Below are positions 1 to 5,534 of a DNA stretch of 8,514 bases, piece after piece. The DNA is from Cyanobacteria bacterium M_surface_7_m2_040 (lineage in GTDB: Bacteria > Cyanobacteriota > Cyanobacteriia > PCC-6307 > Cyanobiaceae). The translations under genes were made by a program, and so were the position numbers. The stretch lies in NCBI GenBank assembly GCA_016882555.1, contig VGPQ01000044.1, positions 1 to 8,514 of the forward strand. Direction: 5' to 3'. Position 1 is the first letter of the stretch, and the number at the start of each line of letters is the position of its first letter. Under the pieces are notes generated by a model. It was not told the DNA's origin. It worked only from the letters and a program-made list of their open reading frames with translations, and did not search any database.

Positions 1-544
1 CGCAGCGAGTGCCGGCAGCAGTACCAGCAGACCGGCCACTACCGGTTCGCTCAGCACTCCGATCCAGAACAGGCCGTTGTCGACCCGCAACCGGCTCCAG
101 AAGGGGGCGAAGCGGCTGCGGCAGGCCATAAGTGTGCCCATCTGGCCGGCCACGATCAGCAGAAAGGTCACGGTTGAGGCCTGTCGGGCCACGTGCAGCT
201 TCGCTGAGCCGGCCCAGGTCGTCGCCGTGCACGACGCGCTCGGCATCGGCATCGCTATCCCCATCGGCATTCAGCAGTCCGATCTGGCGGGCAATCGCCT
301 CGGCCGTGAGGGGACCATCGCCGGTGACCATCGTCACCCGGATGCCGGCGTCGCGGCAGGCCGCAATGGCGGCCGGCACCTTGGCGCGCGGGGGGTCGAT
401 CAGTCCCATCAGCCCCACGAAGCAGAGCTCCTGCTCCAGCGCGGTGCTGCTTAGCGAGGGCCAGTTGGCGTCGAGCCGGCGGATCGCCAGGGCCAGCACG
501 CGCAACCCCTGGCTCGCCAGCTGATCGGCCTCGGCTTCCACTTC
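1..544 (-). pseudogene. P-type cation-transporting ATPase remnant (internally deleted, frame-changed)
   Basis: Read on the minus strand from about 544, one frame gives the P-domain of a P-type ATPase: [13 protein letters not shown], then [13 protein letters not shown], then [20 protein letters not shown], then DDLGRLSE near 205. Just past this, at about 198-206, the recognisable protein jumps to another frame: [20 protein letters not shown], then [20 protein letters not shown]. That is the typical last pair of transmembrane helices of the same family. The stretch normally between them is missing, including the TGDGVNDAPAL hinge motif and several helices (roughly 200 residues by my memory of the family). 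The N-domain and the phosphorylated-Asp DKTG region upstream are also absent. The 3' end lies outside the window. It cannot encode a working pump. Ion specificity cannot be told. The family call is strong; the exact breakpoints are approximate. Confidence 0.8.
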
Positions 545-546
545 GG

Positions 547-870
547 TTGTGCTGGTGTTGCAGTGGCGCCGCGGTGGCCCTGGCCGCCGCGTCCCGGCCG
601 GAGGCTCCGATCCAAGCGATCGTCAGCCGCGGCGGTCGACCTGATCTCGTGCCAGCTTGCCTGGGTGAGGTGCGATGCCCCACCTTGCTGATGGTGGGCA
701 GCCACGATGTGGATGTGCTCGAGCTCAACACCTGGGCTGCTGCCCGCCTGCAGGGGGTGCATGAGTTGCGGGTGGTGCCCGGCGCTGGCCATCTGTTTGC
801 CGAACCCGGGGCGCTGGAGCAGGTGGCCGTCTGGTCGCAGGAGTGGTTTCTCAAGCATCTGACGCCTTGA
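547..870 (+). pseudogene. alpha/beta hydrolase (dienelactone hydrolase-like), N-terminally truncated
   Basis: The reading frame ends at TGA 868-870 and matches the C-terminal half of dienelactone-hydrolase-like proteins. It shows [10 protein letters not shown] after the expected nucleophile elbow, then [11 protein letters not shown], the strand and acid loop TLLMVGSHDVDVLELN (candidate catalytic Asp), and GAGHLFAEPGALEQVA (candidate catalytic His). Only about 107 residues remain, against roughly 210 for intact relatives. The GxSxG nucleophile motif is replaced by WCCSG at the junction, so the catalytic Ser context is lost. The only start candidate is a TTG without a ribosome site. It directly abuts the oppositely oriented ATPase remnant, which suggests a rearrangement or deletion joined the two. 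Some annotation pipelines may still call it a gene. Confidence 0.65.
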
Positions 871-966
871 CTCTCGGCTGTCGGTTGTTGCTGCAGGGCT
901 GCTGCACGGCTGCCTCGCTCGGGCCACTGATCTGGTGCAACGCCGTCAGCGGGGCCATCGCAATGC

Positions 967-997
967 TGGGATCGAATCCCATCGCAACGGGATTCCC
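967..997. promoter_or_regulatory. two inverted repeats just upstream of abrB (possible operator)
   Basis: TGGGAT (967-972), spacer CGA, ATCCCA (976-981) forms a perfect 6-bp inverted repeat. A second, shorter palindrome, GGGATTCCC (989-997), directly touches the abrB start codon. Both share the GGGAT...CCCAT theme. Their position would suit autoregulation or translational control of abrB, but that is inference; no known binding motif is matched. Confidence 0.3.
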
Positions 998-1408
998 ATG
1001 GCATTGATTGGTGTTGATTTGCTGCAGGCGGTTGATCAGTTCAAGTCATTGCCAAGGGCGGAGATTGTGCGCCGCTGCGGGTATGTGAGCGGTTCGGGCA
1101 ATGGCCATGAACGGCTCAATTACACCGCCTTCTTTGAGGCCCTGCTCGAGGCCAAGGGCCTGCCGCTGGGCCATGGGCGTCACGGCGGCGAACGTCAGAA
1201 GGGCAAGCGCATCAGCCGAACCGGGCGCAGCCTGCCGTACCACACGAAAGTGCAGTTCAACGGCAACCTGATGGTGGGCAAGGCTTACATCGATCTGCTC
1301 GATGCCAAGCCCGGAGACCATTTTGCGATCCATCTGGGCCGCGACTCGATTCGCCTGATTCCGCTGGCACCAGAGGTGGAGGCACAAGACCCGACATTTG
1401 TCGCTTGA
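998..1408 (+). CDS. cyanobacterial AbrB-family transcriptional regulator (cyAbrB)
   Basis: A 136-residue protein matching the cyanobacterial AbrB family. Members are small DNA-binding proteins linked to control of carbon/nitrogen balance and cell state. Residues 25-54 carry the family block RRCGYVSGSGNGHERLNYTA followed by FFEALLEAKG. A basic linker (RHGGERQKGKRISRTGR, 61-77) follows. The C-terminal domain runs from about 81 to 123 (YHTKVQFNGNLMVGKAYIDL, then KPGDHFAIHLGRDSIRLIPL). The ATG at 998 is chosen because family similarity starts just after it; the frame is open upstream to 935 but with unrelated sequence. There is no good Shine-Dalgarno site; two small palindromes sit immediately upstream. 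Which paralogue (cyAbrB1 or cyAbrB2) it is cannot be decided, so no symbol is given. The family call is secure. Confidence 0.9.
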   Translation: MALIGVDLLQAVDQFKSLPRAEIVRRCGYVSGSGNGHERLNYTAFFEALLEAKGLPLGHGRHGGERQKGKRISRTGRSLPYHTKVQFNGNLMVGKAYIDLLDAKPGDHFAIHLGRDSIRLIPLAPEVEAQDPTFVA

Positions 1409-1457
1409 GGGTGCCTGGTCGCAGGCCTTACACCGGATGGAGAGCACACCGCTTCCG

Positions 1458-1724
1458 ATGAAACCGCTGTTTTCCGCCCTGGCCACCGCGCTGACCCTGA
1501 TGGGTGCCACCCCGGCGCTCGCGGCCCAGTCCCCCGGCCTTTCCCAGGGCCAGACCCCTGAGCGCCTGGAGTTGGCCCGCCAGCGCATGGCCCTGCACGA
1601 ACAAGCCATCGCCAGCGGCGACCTCAGCCGCAGCCCGTATCACCGCTTTCGTGGTCCGGTCGGACAATCCGGCTCCCGCCATGGTGAGGAGGAGTGGTAC
1701 CGCGAGCTGATTGCCGATCGCTGA
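1458..1724 (+). CDS. small secreted protein, function unknown
   Basis: An 88-residue protein that begins with a clear signal peptide (MKPLFSALATALTLMGATPA, then LAAQ) with likely cleavage after an Ala about 23-25 residues in. The mature part of about 65 residues has LELARQRMALHEQAIASGDL, probably helical, then SRSPYHRFRGPVGQSGSRHG and an acidic end EEEWYRELIADR. I do not recognise a family with a known function. ATG 1458 is preferred because it puts the signal peptide at the N-terminus and GGAGAG lies at 1439-1444. ATG 1437 and TTG 1398 are in-frame alternatives, the latter overlapping abrB. It lies about 50 bp after abrB on the same strand and could be co-transcribed. Codon use resembles the neighbouring genes. 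Confidence 0.65.
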   Translation: MKPLFSALATALTLMGATPALAAQSPGLSQGQTPERLELARQRMALHEQAIASGDLSRSPYHRFRGPVGQSGSRHGEEEWYRELIADR

Positions 1725-1733
1725 TCCGGCTGG

Positions 1734-1898
1734 TCAAGGCGCCGCGCTCCAGCCGCTGTCATGCAGCGGTGGCAGCCGCGCCGGCCTCAGCTCCCGGCTT
1801 CCAGGTGCCGCTGCTTCGGCGGCTGGGTCAGCCAACAGCTGCGTCATCGGTGCCGGCACCATGAGCTTCCACAGCAGCAACAACGCAGCAAGTGACAA
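1734..1898 (-). CDS. possible small membrane-anchored protein (doubtful)
   Basis: The minus strand between the secreted protein and the rhomboid gene has an open frame of 54 codons from TTG 1898 to TGA 1734. The N-terminus is hydrophobic (LAALLLLWKLMVPAPM), followed by an Ala/Pro-rich tail. It has no ATG at the hydrophobic segment, no convincing ribosome site and no recognised family; an in-frame ATG follows the hydrophobic stretch. It may be chance in GC-rich DNA. Otherwise the 1725-1999 interval holds only a HIP1 site and a short hairpin. Confidence 0.2.
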   Translation of the reverse strand: MSLAALLLLWKLMVPAPMTQLLADPAAEAAAPGSRELRPARLPPLHDSGWSAAP

Positions 1899-1941
1899 CG
1901 GCGGCCATGGCGGGCTCCCGTGTTAGTTGGCTGGGGCAGCG

Positions 1942-1949
1942 GCGATCGC
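1942..1949. repeat. HIP1 palindrome GCGATCGC
   Basis: Highly Iterated Palindrome 1, typical of many cyanobacterial genomes. Further copies lie at 2656-2663, 3020-3027, 4687-4694 and 8078-8085. Five copies in 8.5 kb is well above what base composition alone would give (a rough estimate is under one). Confidence 0.85.
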
Positions 1950-1952
1950 CGT

Positions 1953-1972
1953 CTGCAGCGCCAAAGCTGCAG
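1953..1972 (+). other. small hairpin upstream of the rhomboid gene
   Basis: CTGCAGC (1953-1959), loop GCCAAA, GCTGCAG (1966-1972) forms a perfect 7-bp stem 27 bp before the rhomboid start. No U-tract follows, so it is not a convincing terminator. It could be a 5' leader structure or chance. Confidence 0.25.
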
Positions 1973-1999
1973 CATGGCCGTTGATCTGCATCCAGCTCT

Positions 2000-2572
2000 G
2001 TGGGCGACACCCTGGCGCAACGCATGGATCGCCGCCTGGCCCGGCTTGGCGGCACCCTGTTGCTGCCGCCGCTGATCCTGTTGATCCCCTGGGGCCAGGA
2101 GCTGATCGACCAGGTGCTGTTCGGCGGGCGCTGGAATCTGCCGATGATCCCGGGGGGTTCCTTCATCGGTGTGTTCACCGCTCCGTTCAGTCACAGCGGC
2201 TTCGGGCATCTGCTGGCCAACAGCCTGGTGTTTGTGCCGCTCTCGTGGCTGGTGCTGATCAAGGGTCGCCGCGACTACCTCGCCGTGTGGCTGGGGGTCT
2301 ACGCGATGGCGATTCCGGTGTGGTTGCTGTGGCCCACCGCCAGCCATGGGCTGTCGGGCGTTGTTTATGGGCTGCTGGGGTATCTGCTGCTGATCGGTTG
2401 GCTTGAGAAGCGGCCCCTGTCGCTGCTGTTGTCGCTGGTGGTGCTGATCGGCTACGGCGGCGTGCTGCCCACCCTGCTGCCGTTTGTTTCGCCGGCCGGG
2501 GTGAGCTGGATCGGCCATGTGAGTGGCTTTGCCGGCGGCATGCTGGCCGCCTGGGCGGTTCAGCGTCCTTGA
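2000..2572 (+). CDS. rhomboid-family intramembrane serine protease
   Basis: A 190-residue polytopic membrane protein. Rhomboids cut transmembrane segments of other membrane proteins within the lipid bilayer. The conserved HSGFGHLLANS (65-75) supplies the HxxxN motif (H70, N74). SHGLSGVVYGLLGYL carries the catalytic Ser at about S119. SWIGHVSGFAGGMLAAW supplies the catalytic His at about H173 in its HxxGxxxG context. Hydrophobic segments fit about six helices, at roughly 18-30, 55-62/70-87, 93-111, 116-134, 138-152 and 172-187. All catalytic residues are present, so it should be active. GTG 2000 is the first start after an in-frame stop at 1982; ATG 2024 is an alternative, and neither has a strong ribosome site. 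It lies 59 bp before the metallopeptidase on the same strand. Its substrate is unknown. Confidence 0.88.
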   Translation: MGDTLAQRMDRRLARLGGTLLLPPLILLIPWGQELIDQVLFGGRWNLPMIPGGSFIGVFTAPFSHSGFGHLLANSLVFVPLSWLVLIKGRRDYLAVWLGVYAMAIPVWLLWPTASHGLSGVVYGLLGYLLLIGWLEKRPLSLLLSLVVLIGYGGVLPTLLPFVSPAGVSWIGHVSGFAGGMLAAWAVQRP

Positions 2573-2631
2573 GGCTGGATGGGCTTCGATAAGAGTGGAG
2601 CGACGTTTGGGCTTTGTCCCTTCTTGATCCG

Positions 2632-3732
2632 ATGGTGCGGGCTTCTCTGCGGTCGGCGATCGCGGCGTTGATCACAGGCCTGGCCCTGCTGCATCCGGCG
2701 GCGGCCCAACCCTGGGCCCCGGGCCTGGAGCCGCCTCCGGCCCCAACGGCCACCCCCGCAGCCGCCCAGGCCCTCGAGACCCTGCGCCGCAGCGGCAGTG
2801 GGCCCGATCTGCGCCGCCGCTATCTCGAGGCTGCCCATACCCTGCTGCAGCGTTACTGGGCCCCGCGCGTGCCACCCCGCTTGTTGCTGGCTGGCGATGG
2901 GGCCCAGGGCTGCGGGGTGCGCGAGGTGCGGGAGCCGATGGCCTACTACTGCCCCCAGAGCAACGAGATCGCCATGGCGATCGATCTGCGCCGCAGCGTG
3001 CGCAGCGCCCGTGGCCGCAGCGATCGCGAGCTGCTGTTGCTCGATCTGGCGGTGCTGGCCCATGAGTGGGGTCACCTGGTGAACCGTGAGCAGGGTCGCG
3101 GTCCCTACAGCGGCGGTTTTGAACTCACGGTGCGGCAGGAGGAGCTGGCCGCCGACTGGCGCACCGGGGTCTTTCTCGGCTGGCTTCTCAACCATGGCGT
3201 GCTTGGGGTCGACGACTTCACCCAGACAGCGAATCTGCTGTTCGAGATGGGTGATTACGAGCGGATCATGCCCCAGCACCACGGCTACCCCAAGGACCGC
3301 TTCGAGGCCCTCACCCGCGGTCTGGCCACCCAGGTGGCCGTGGGCCAGCGGCTTGGTGAGTGGACGGTCGACAGCCGCGAAGCCTTCAGTCGCCCCCTGG
3401 TGCGCGCGGCTGCACCCGGTGCCGATCCGGCCCGGCGCGTCTATGAGGTGCGGCGGTTTGAGATCGATCGCAGCAATCAGGTCGCCACCAACCTCCTGGG
3501 CGGCCTGCTGGGGGCGGCCAGCTGCCTCTGGGGCAGCCAGCAGCAGTGCCTGGGCATGGCGATGGAGCAGGGCAAGGGCCGCGCTGAGGGCATCTACACC
3601 AACCGCACACTCAGCCTCGACTGCGCCAGCGGCAGCTTTGACGTGAGCGAAGACGACCATGGCCCCCAGCCGCTCGGCCGCGATGGCAAGGGTCAGGCGG
3701 CGGTGCTGGCGGGGCGGGATTGCGGCCGTTGA
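2632..3732 (+). CDS. exported HEXXH zinc metallopeptidase (YpfJ-type neutral zinc metallopeptidase)
   Basis: A 366-residue predicted periplasmic or membrane-attached protease. A signal peptide (LRSAIAALITGLALLHPAAA) is followed by a Pro/Ala-rich linker. The catalytic domain shows CGVREVREPMAYYCP (a paired-Cys region near 100-110), a DL motif, the zinc site LAHEWGHLVN (H144, E145, H148), and EELAADWRTG with E171 as candidate third ligand. HGYPKDRFEALTRG (217-230) resembles the conserved HG-S/Y...R...RG block of the neutral zinc metallopeptidase family (PF04228-like). The rest, up to the DVSEDDHG tail, is poorly conserved and includes two more Cys residues. ATG 2632 is chosen because the signal peptide starts there; TTG 2614 is also in frame. 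It follows the rhomboid gene closely and is convergent with the next gene. Substrates are unknown. Confidence 0.85.
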   Translation: MVRASLRSAIAALITGLALLHPAAAQPWAPGLEPPPAPTATPAAAQALETLRRSGSGPDLRRRYLEAAHTLLQRYWAPRVPPRLLLAGDGAQGCGVREVREPMAYYCPQSNEIAMAIDLRRSVRSARGRSDRELLLLDLAVLAHEWGHLVNREQGRGPYSGGFELTVRQEELAADWRTGVFLGWLLNHGVLGVDDFTQTANLLFEMGDYERIMPQHHGYPKDRFEALTRGLATQVAVGQRLGEWTVDSREAFSRPLVRAAAPGADPARRVYEVRRFEIDRSNQVATNLLGGLLGAASCLWGSQQQCLGMAMEQGKGRAEGIYTNRTLSLDCASGSFDVSEDDHGPQPLGRDGKGQAAVLAGRDCGR

Positions 3733-3744
3733 GCCAGCCGCTCA
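3730..3744. terminator. weak hairpin spanning two convergent stop codons
   Basis: TGAGC (3730-3734), loop CAGCC, GCTCA (3740-3744). The TGA of the metallopeptidase and the TGA of the convergent minus-strand gene form the two edges of this 5-bp stem. A bidirectional terminator role fits the position, but the stem is short and no T-run follows on either strand. Confidence 0.25.
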
Positions 3745-3933
3745 GGTGTTGAGCTGTTGCCGCTGCCAGATGCGCTCGAGCGTGGTGCGGAATTGCTCGG
3801 TGTTCGCTGTGGCATGGAGGGGCATGCCACGGCGGGCAGCCCGCCGCACGCCGCCAAACAGTCGCCACACCTTCACCGCTGCGGCCAGGGCAAACACCGC
3901 CCAGGGAACCAGAATCCAGCCCGGATGCTCCAT
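3742..3933 (-). CDS. small single-pass membrane protein, function unknown
   Basis: A 63-residue protein, MEHPGWILVPWAVFALAAAV at the N-terminus, giving one transmembrane helix at about 5-21. It is followed by basic residues (VKVWRLFGGVRRAARRG) that would keep the C-terminus in the cytoplasm, and then a soluble tail ending TLERIWQRQQLNT. The ATG at 3933 is preferred because it starts just before the helix; the frame is open further upstream to 4077 but the extra sequence does not look like protein. No clear Shine-Dalgarno site precedes it. It converges on the metallopeptidase, with 9 bp between the two stop codons. Short membrane proteins of this shape are frequent in picocyanobacteria, but I do not recognise a named family. 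Confidence 0.6.
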   Translation of the reverse strand: MEHPGWILVPWAVFALAAAVKVWRLFGGVRRAARRGMPLHATANTEQFRTTLERIWQRQQLNT

Positions 3934-4075
3934 GGCCGGGAGCTTACAACTGCTGCTTGGGTGTGCAGCGTGATGGCGTGACCGTGCCGGGCTCATGCGG
4001 CAGATCCGCGGGCCAGCACGTTCGGCTGGCTGACGGCCCCCACCATCGCGGGGATGCTGCTGTGGGCACACCCCC

Positions 4076-4240
4076 ATGCGTGCTCTCGATGATCACGAGG
4101 CTGAACGGCTCCGCGGCGGTGCCTCCGCCCAGGAGTACTGGAGCCGCCAGTTTGCCCAGCTTCAGCGCGATTGCCGGTCGTTCTGGAGTCTGTTTCAGAT
4201 CCTGGCCCGGTCGGCGTGGCTGTCGATGACCGGGAACTGA
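4076..4240 (+). CDS. 54-residue protein, function unknown
   Basis: An ATG-started frame of 54 codons, MRALDDHEAERLRGG, then SAQEYWSRQFAQLQRDCRSF, then WSLFQILARSAWLSMTGN. It is rich in aromatic residues and charged pairs and looks like one amphipathic or partly buried helix. Third codon positions are strongly G/C, as in the true genes around it, which argues for real coding. It ends 60 bp before the hli gene on the same strand and could share its transcript. There is no strong ribosome site. I do not recognise a family. It is easily missed because of its size. Confidence 0.5.
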   Translation: MRALDDHEAERLRGGASAQEYWSRQFAQLQRDCRSFWSLFQILARSAWLSMTGN

Positions 4241-4300
4241 GCCTGGCGCCCCCCACTGCCGGGCCTGGCCCCATAGGCTCGCTGCCGATGCCGAGCTGCT

Positions 4301-4516
4301 GTGACCAACGAATCCTTCCGCTACGAGCCCGTGGAGCGCTTCGGTGAAGGGCTCACCACCCGCCGCCCCTGGAACACCACGGCCTTGGCGGGGGTGGAGC
4401 GGCTCAACGGCCGCGTGGCGATGCTGGGTTTTGCGGCCGCCATTGTGGGAGAGCTGATCAGCGGCCATGGGCCGGCCGGTCAGGTGCTGGCGCTGCTGAG
4501 GTGGTATCTGGGATGA
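4301..4516 (+). CDS. high-light-inducible protein (one-helix chlorophyll a/b-binding-like, Hli/Scp)
   Basis: A 71-residue thylakoid membrane protein. Hli proteins have one chlorophyll-binding helix related to helix 1/3 of LHC proteins, act as dimers, and protect or assist assembly of photosystem II under high light and other stress. The signature ERLNGRVAMLGFAAAIVGE (33-51) matches ExxNGRxAMxGF, with E33, N36 and R38 as the pigment-binding residues. The N-terminal extension (residues 1-30, including RYEPVERFGEGLTTRRPWN) is soluble, as in longer cyanobacterial Hlis. GTG 4301 is the only start after an in-frame stop at 4274. Its stop overlaps the ATG of the next gene (ATGA), indicating translational coupling. 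The specific hli paralogue cannot be assigned. Confidence 0.9.
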   Translation: MTNESFRYEPVERFGEGLTTRRPWNTTALAGVERLNGRVAMLGFAAAIVGELISGHGPAGQVLALLRWYLG

Positions 4517-4680
4517 AGCCCGCCTACCTGATCACCCGCGATGACGGTGGTCTCGATGGCATCGCCGGGCAGCGCTTTGCCAGCTACGACGAGGCCCACG
4601 CCGTGCTGGAGCGCTATTACGCCGATCTCTGCTGCTCCGACGAGCGGGAGTGCTACAGCATCGTTGAAGTGCCCGGCTGA
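4513..4680 (+). CDS. 55-residue acidic Cys-containing protein coupled to hli
   Basis: ATG 4513 overlaps the hli stop codon (ATGA), so this gene is almost surely translated from the same message. The protein starts MKPAYLITRDDGGLDGIAGQ, continues FASYDEAHAVLERYYADLCC, and ends SDERECYSIVEVPG. It looks like a compact alpha/beta fold: a strand, a helix (YDEAHAVLERYYADL), a CC pair, a further Cys in RECY, and a closing strand. Three Cys in 55 residues (CC...C) might bind a metal or respond to redox state, but this is inference. G/C-rich third positions support coding. I recall similar short unnamed proteins in Synechococcus-type genomes but cannot name a family. Its stop codon lies in the loop of a hairpin. 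Confidence 0.7.
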   Translation: MKPAYLITRDDGGLDGIAGQRFASYDEAHAVLERYYADLCCSDERECYSIVEVPG

Positions 4681-4688
4681 AGCCGGGC
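4671..4688 (+). terminator. GC-rich hairpin at the end of the hli operon
   Basis: GCCCGGC (4671-4677), loop TGAA, GCCGGGC (4682-4688) gives a perfect 7-bp stem with the stop codon in its tetraloop. It is immediately followed by a HIP1 site (4687-4694). No T-run follows, so it may stabilise the 3' end or attenuate rather than terminate transcription. Confidence 0.45.
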
Positions 4689-4775
4689 GATCGCGGTACG
4701 TTGGCGCCAGTTCATCAGCCTGACGTGATCGTGGCTCTGCTTGGTTTGCTTCGGCTTGGATCCCGTCATTCGGGT

Positions 4776-5354
4776 GTGCCTCGTCTGCCTCGACCTGCTG
4801 CCGCAGTGCTGCCCGCAGCTGTTGCTGCCACGGTGCTGGCCCTGGCCGGCTCCCTGGTCCATCCGGCGCGGGCCCAGGGCCGCTGCACGTTTATGCAGCC
4901 GGTGGGTGGCGATGGCGTCAGCTCGATCGTGAGCAAGTCGGTGGGGCGGGGCAAGTTGATCGGCAAGACCAACTGGAACACCGATTTCTTCGTGACCCAG
5001 CCCTACAGCAGTTACAAGTTCTTTTTCACGGCGAACTCCTCGGACCCTGGGGCCCAGTACCCGGTCGAAGGATTCATGAAGTTCAGCGATGGATCCAACC
5101 TTCAGGTGATCAACACCCGCATGCATCCGCCGATGGGCACCGGCAAGATGTTTGGCCCTTTCCCAGCGGTCCCCGGCAAGCAGGCGGTGCAGATGAATTT
5201 CAAGGTGGGGGCCAGCAGTGATCCCGGTGCCCTGGGATTCAGCTACCGGATTTCGGTGCAGGGCTCCGCTGACCGGCGGCAAGGATCCCTCCTCTGGGCC
5301 GGTTGCCGCGGGGTGCTGATGCGGGGTGCAGCCCCTGTTTGTGGCATGCCATGA
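4776..5354 (+). CDS. secreted protein of unknown function, possibly extended C-terminus
   Basis: An exported protein of about 192 residues. A signal peptide (RPAAAVLPAAVAATVLALAG, then SLVHPARAQG) precedes a single domain: RCTFMQPVGGDGVSSIVSKS, KTNWNTDFFVTQPYSSYKFF, EGFMKFSDGSNLQVINTRMH, FGPFPAVPGKQAVQMNFKVG and ALGFSYRISVQG. The alternating polar/hydrophobic pattern with many Gly, Ser and aromatics suggests a beta-sandwich. No catalytic motif is seen and I do not recognise a named family. The natural end may be near ISVQG (about 5267); the last 29 residues are basic and low in complexity, which looks like lost-stop read-through. GTG 4776 puts the signal peptide at the N-terminus; GTG 4731, GTG 4725 and TTG 4701 are in-frame alternatives, none with a good ribosome site. 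The stop codon lies in ATGATGA. Confidence 0.7.
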   Translation: MPRLPRPAAAVLPAAVAATVLALAGSLVHPARAQGRCTFMQPVGGDGVSSIVSKSVGRGKLIGKTNWNTDFFVTQPYSSYKFFFTANSSDPGAQYPVEGFMKFSDGSNLQVINTRMHPPMGTGKMFGPFPAVPGKQAVQMNFKVGASSDPGALGFSYRISVQGSADRRQGSLLWAGCRGVLMRGAAPVCGMP

Positions 5355-5409
5355 TGAGTTCTGCAGCGGCCCGTGGAACCGACGGCCGCTCGGATGCCAG
5401 CTTTTCAAG

Positions 5410-5429
5410 CCCGATCCGTTGTGATCGGG
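5410..5429 (+). other. hairpin 1 of a tandem pair
   Basis: CCCGATC (5410-5416), loop CGTTGT, GATCGGG (5423-5429) is a perfect 7-bp stem, extendable by a G-U pair (5409/5430). It starts 14 bp before the larger hairpin. No T-run follows. Confidence 0.5.
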
Positions 5430-5443
5430 TGCCCCTGGATTCC

Positions 5444-5498
5444 GCAAGAACGGTGTCCCTGTCGGATGCTCTGATCCCGACAGGGGACCCGTTCTTGC
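5444..5498 (+). terminator. long hairpin 2: 22-nt arms, 11-nt loop
   Basis: The arms at 5444-5465 and 5477-5498 are inverted repeats agreeing at 19 of 22 positions; the three disagreements lie together in the middle (5454-5456). The loop is 5466-5476. The outer 10 bp starts GCAAGAACGG and the inner 9 bp ends CCCTGTCGG. This is the most stable structure in the window. It could terminate transcription from the secreted-protein gene, form part of a small RNA, or be a short mobile inverted repeat. No T-run follows, so factor-independent termination is uncertain. Confidence 0.55.
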
Positions 5499-5534
5499 CA
5501 TCGCTTCCGTTCAACCCATCAGCACCAAGGCTTC

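Noticed and set aside
960..992. T-arm-like sequence (GGATCGAATCC) suggesting a tRNA
   Set aside because: The loop resembles a tRNA T-loop, but no matching acceptor, D-arm or anticodon arm can be built upstream and no acceptor pairing exists.
1927..2406. Plus-strand open frame overlapping the rhomboid gene
   Set aside because: Shadow frame of the rhomboid; no ordered hydrophobic or family pattern, while the other frame has all rhomboid motifs.
2560..3660. Long minus-strand frame of about 366 codons
   Set aside because: It is the antisense of the metallopeptidase, a common by-product of GC-rich coding DNA; rich in Ala, Gly and His without motifs.
5444..5498. CRISPR-like or insertion-sequence terminal repeat
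   Set aside because: Only one inverted pair, an 11-nt loop, no transposase and no repeated spacers; a simple hairpin explains it.
4653..5501. Minus-strand frame of 282 codons
   Set aside because: Antisense of the secreted protein; the sense frame has a signal peptide and domain-like sequence, this one does not.
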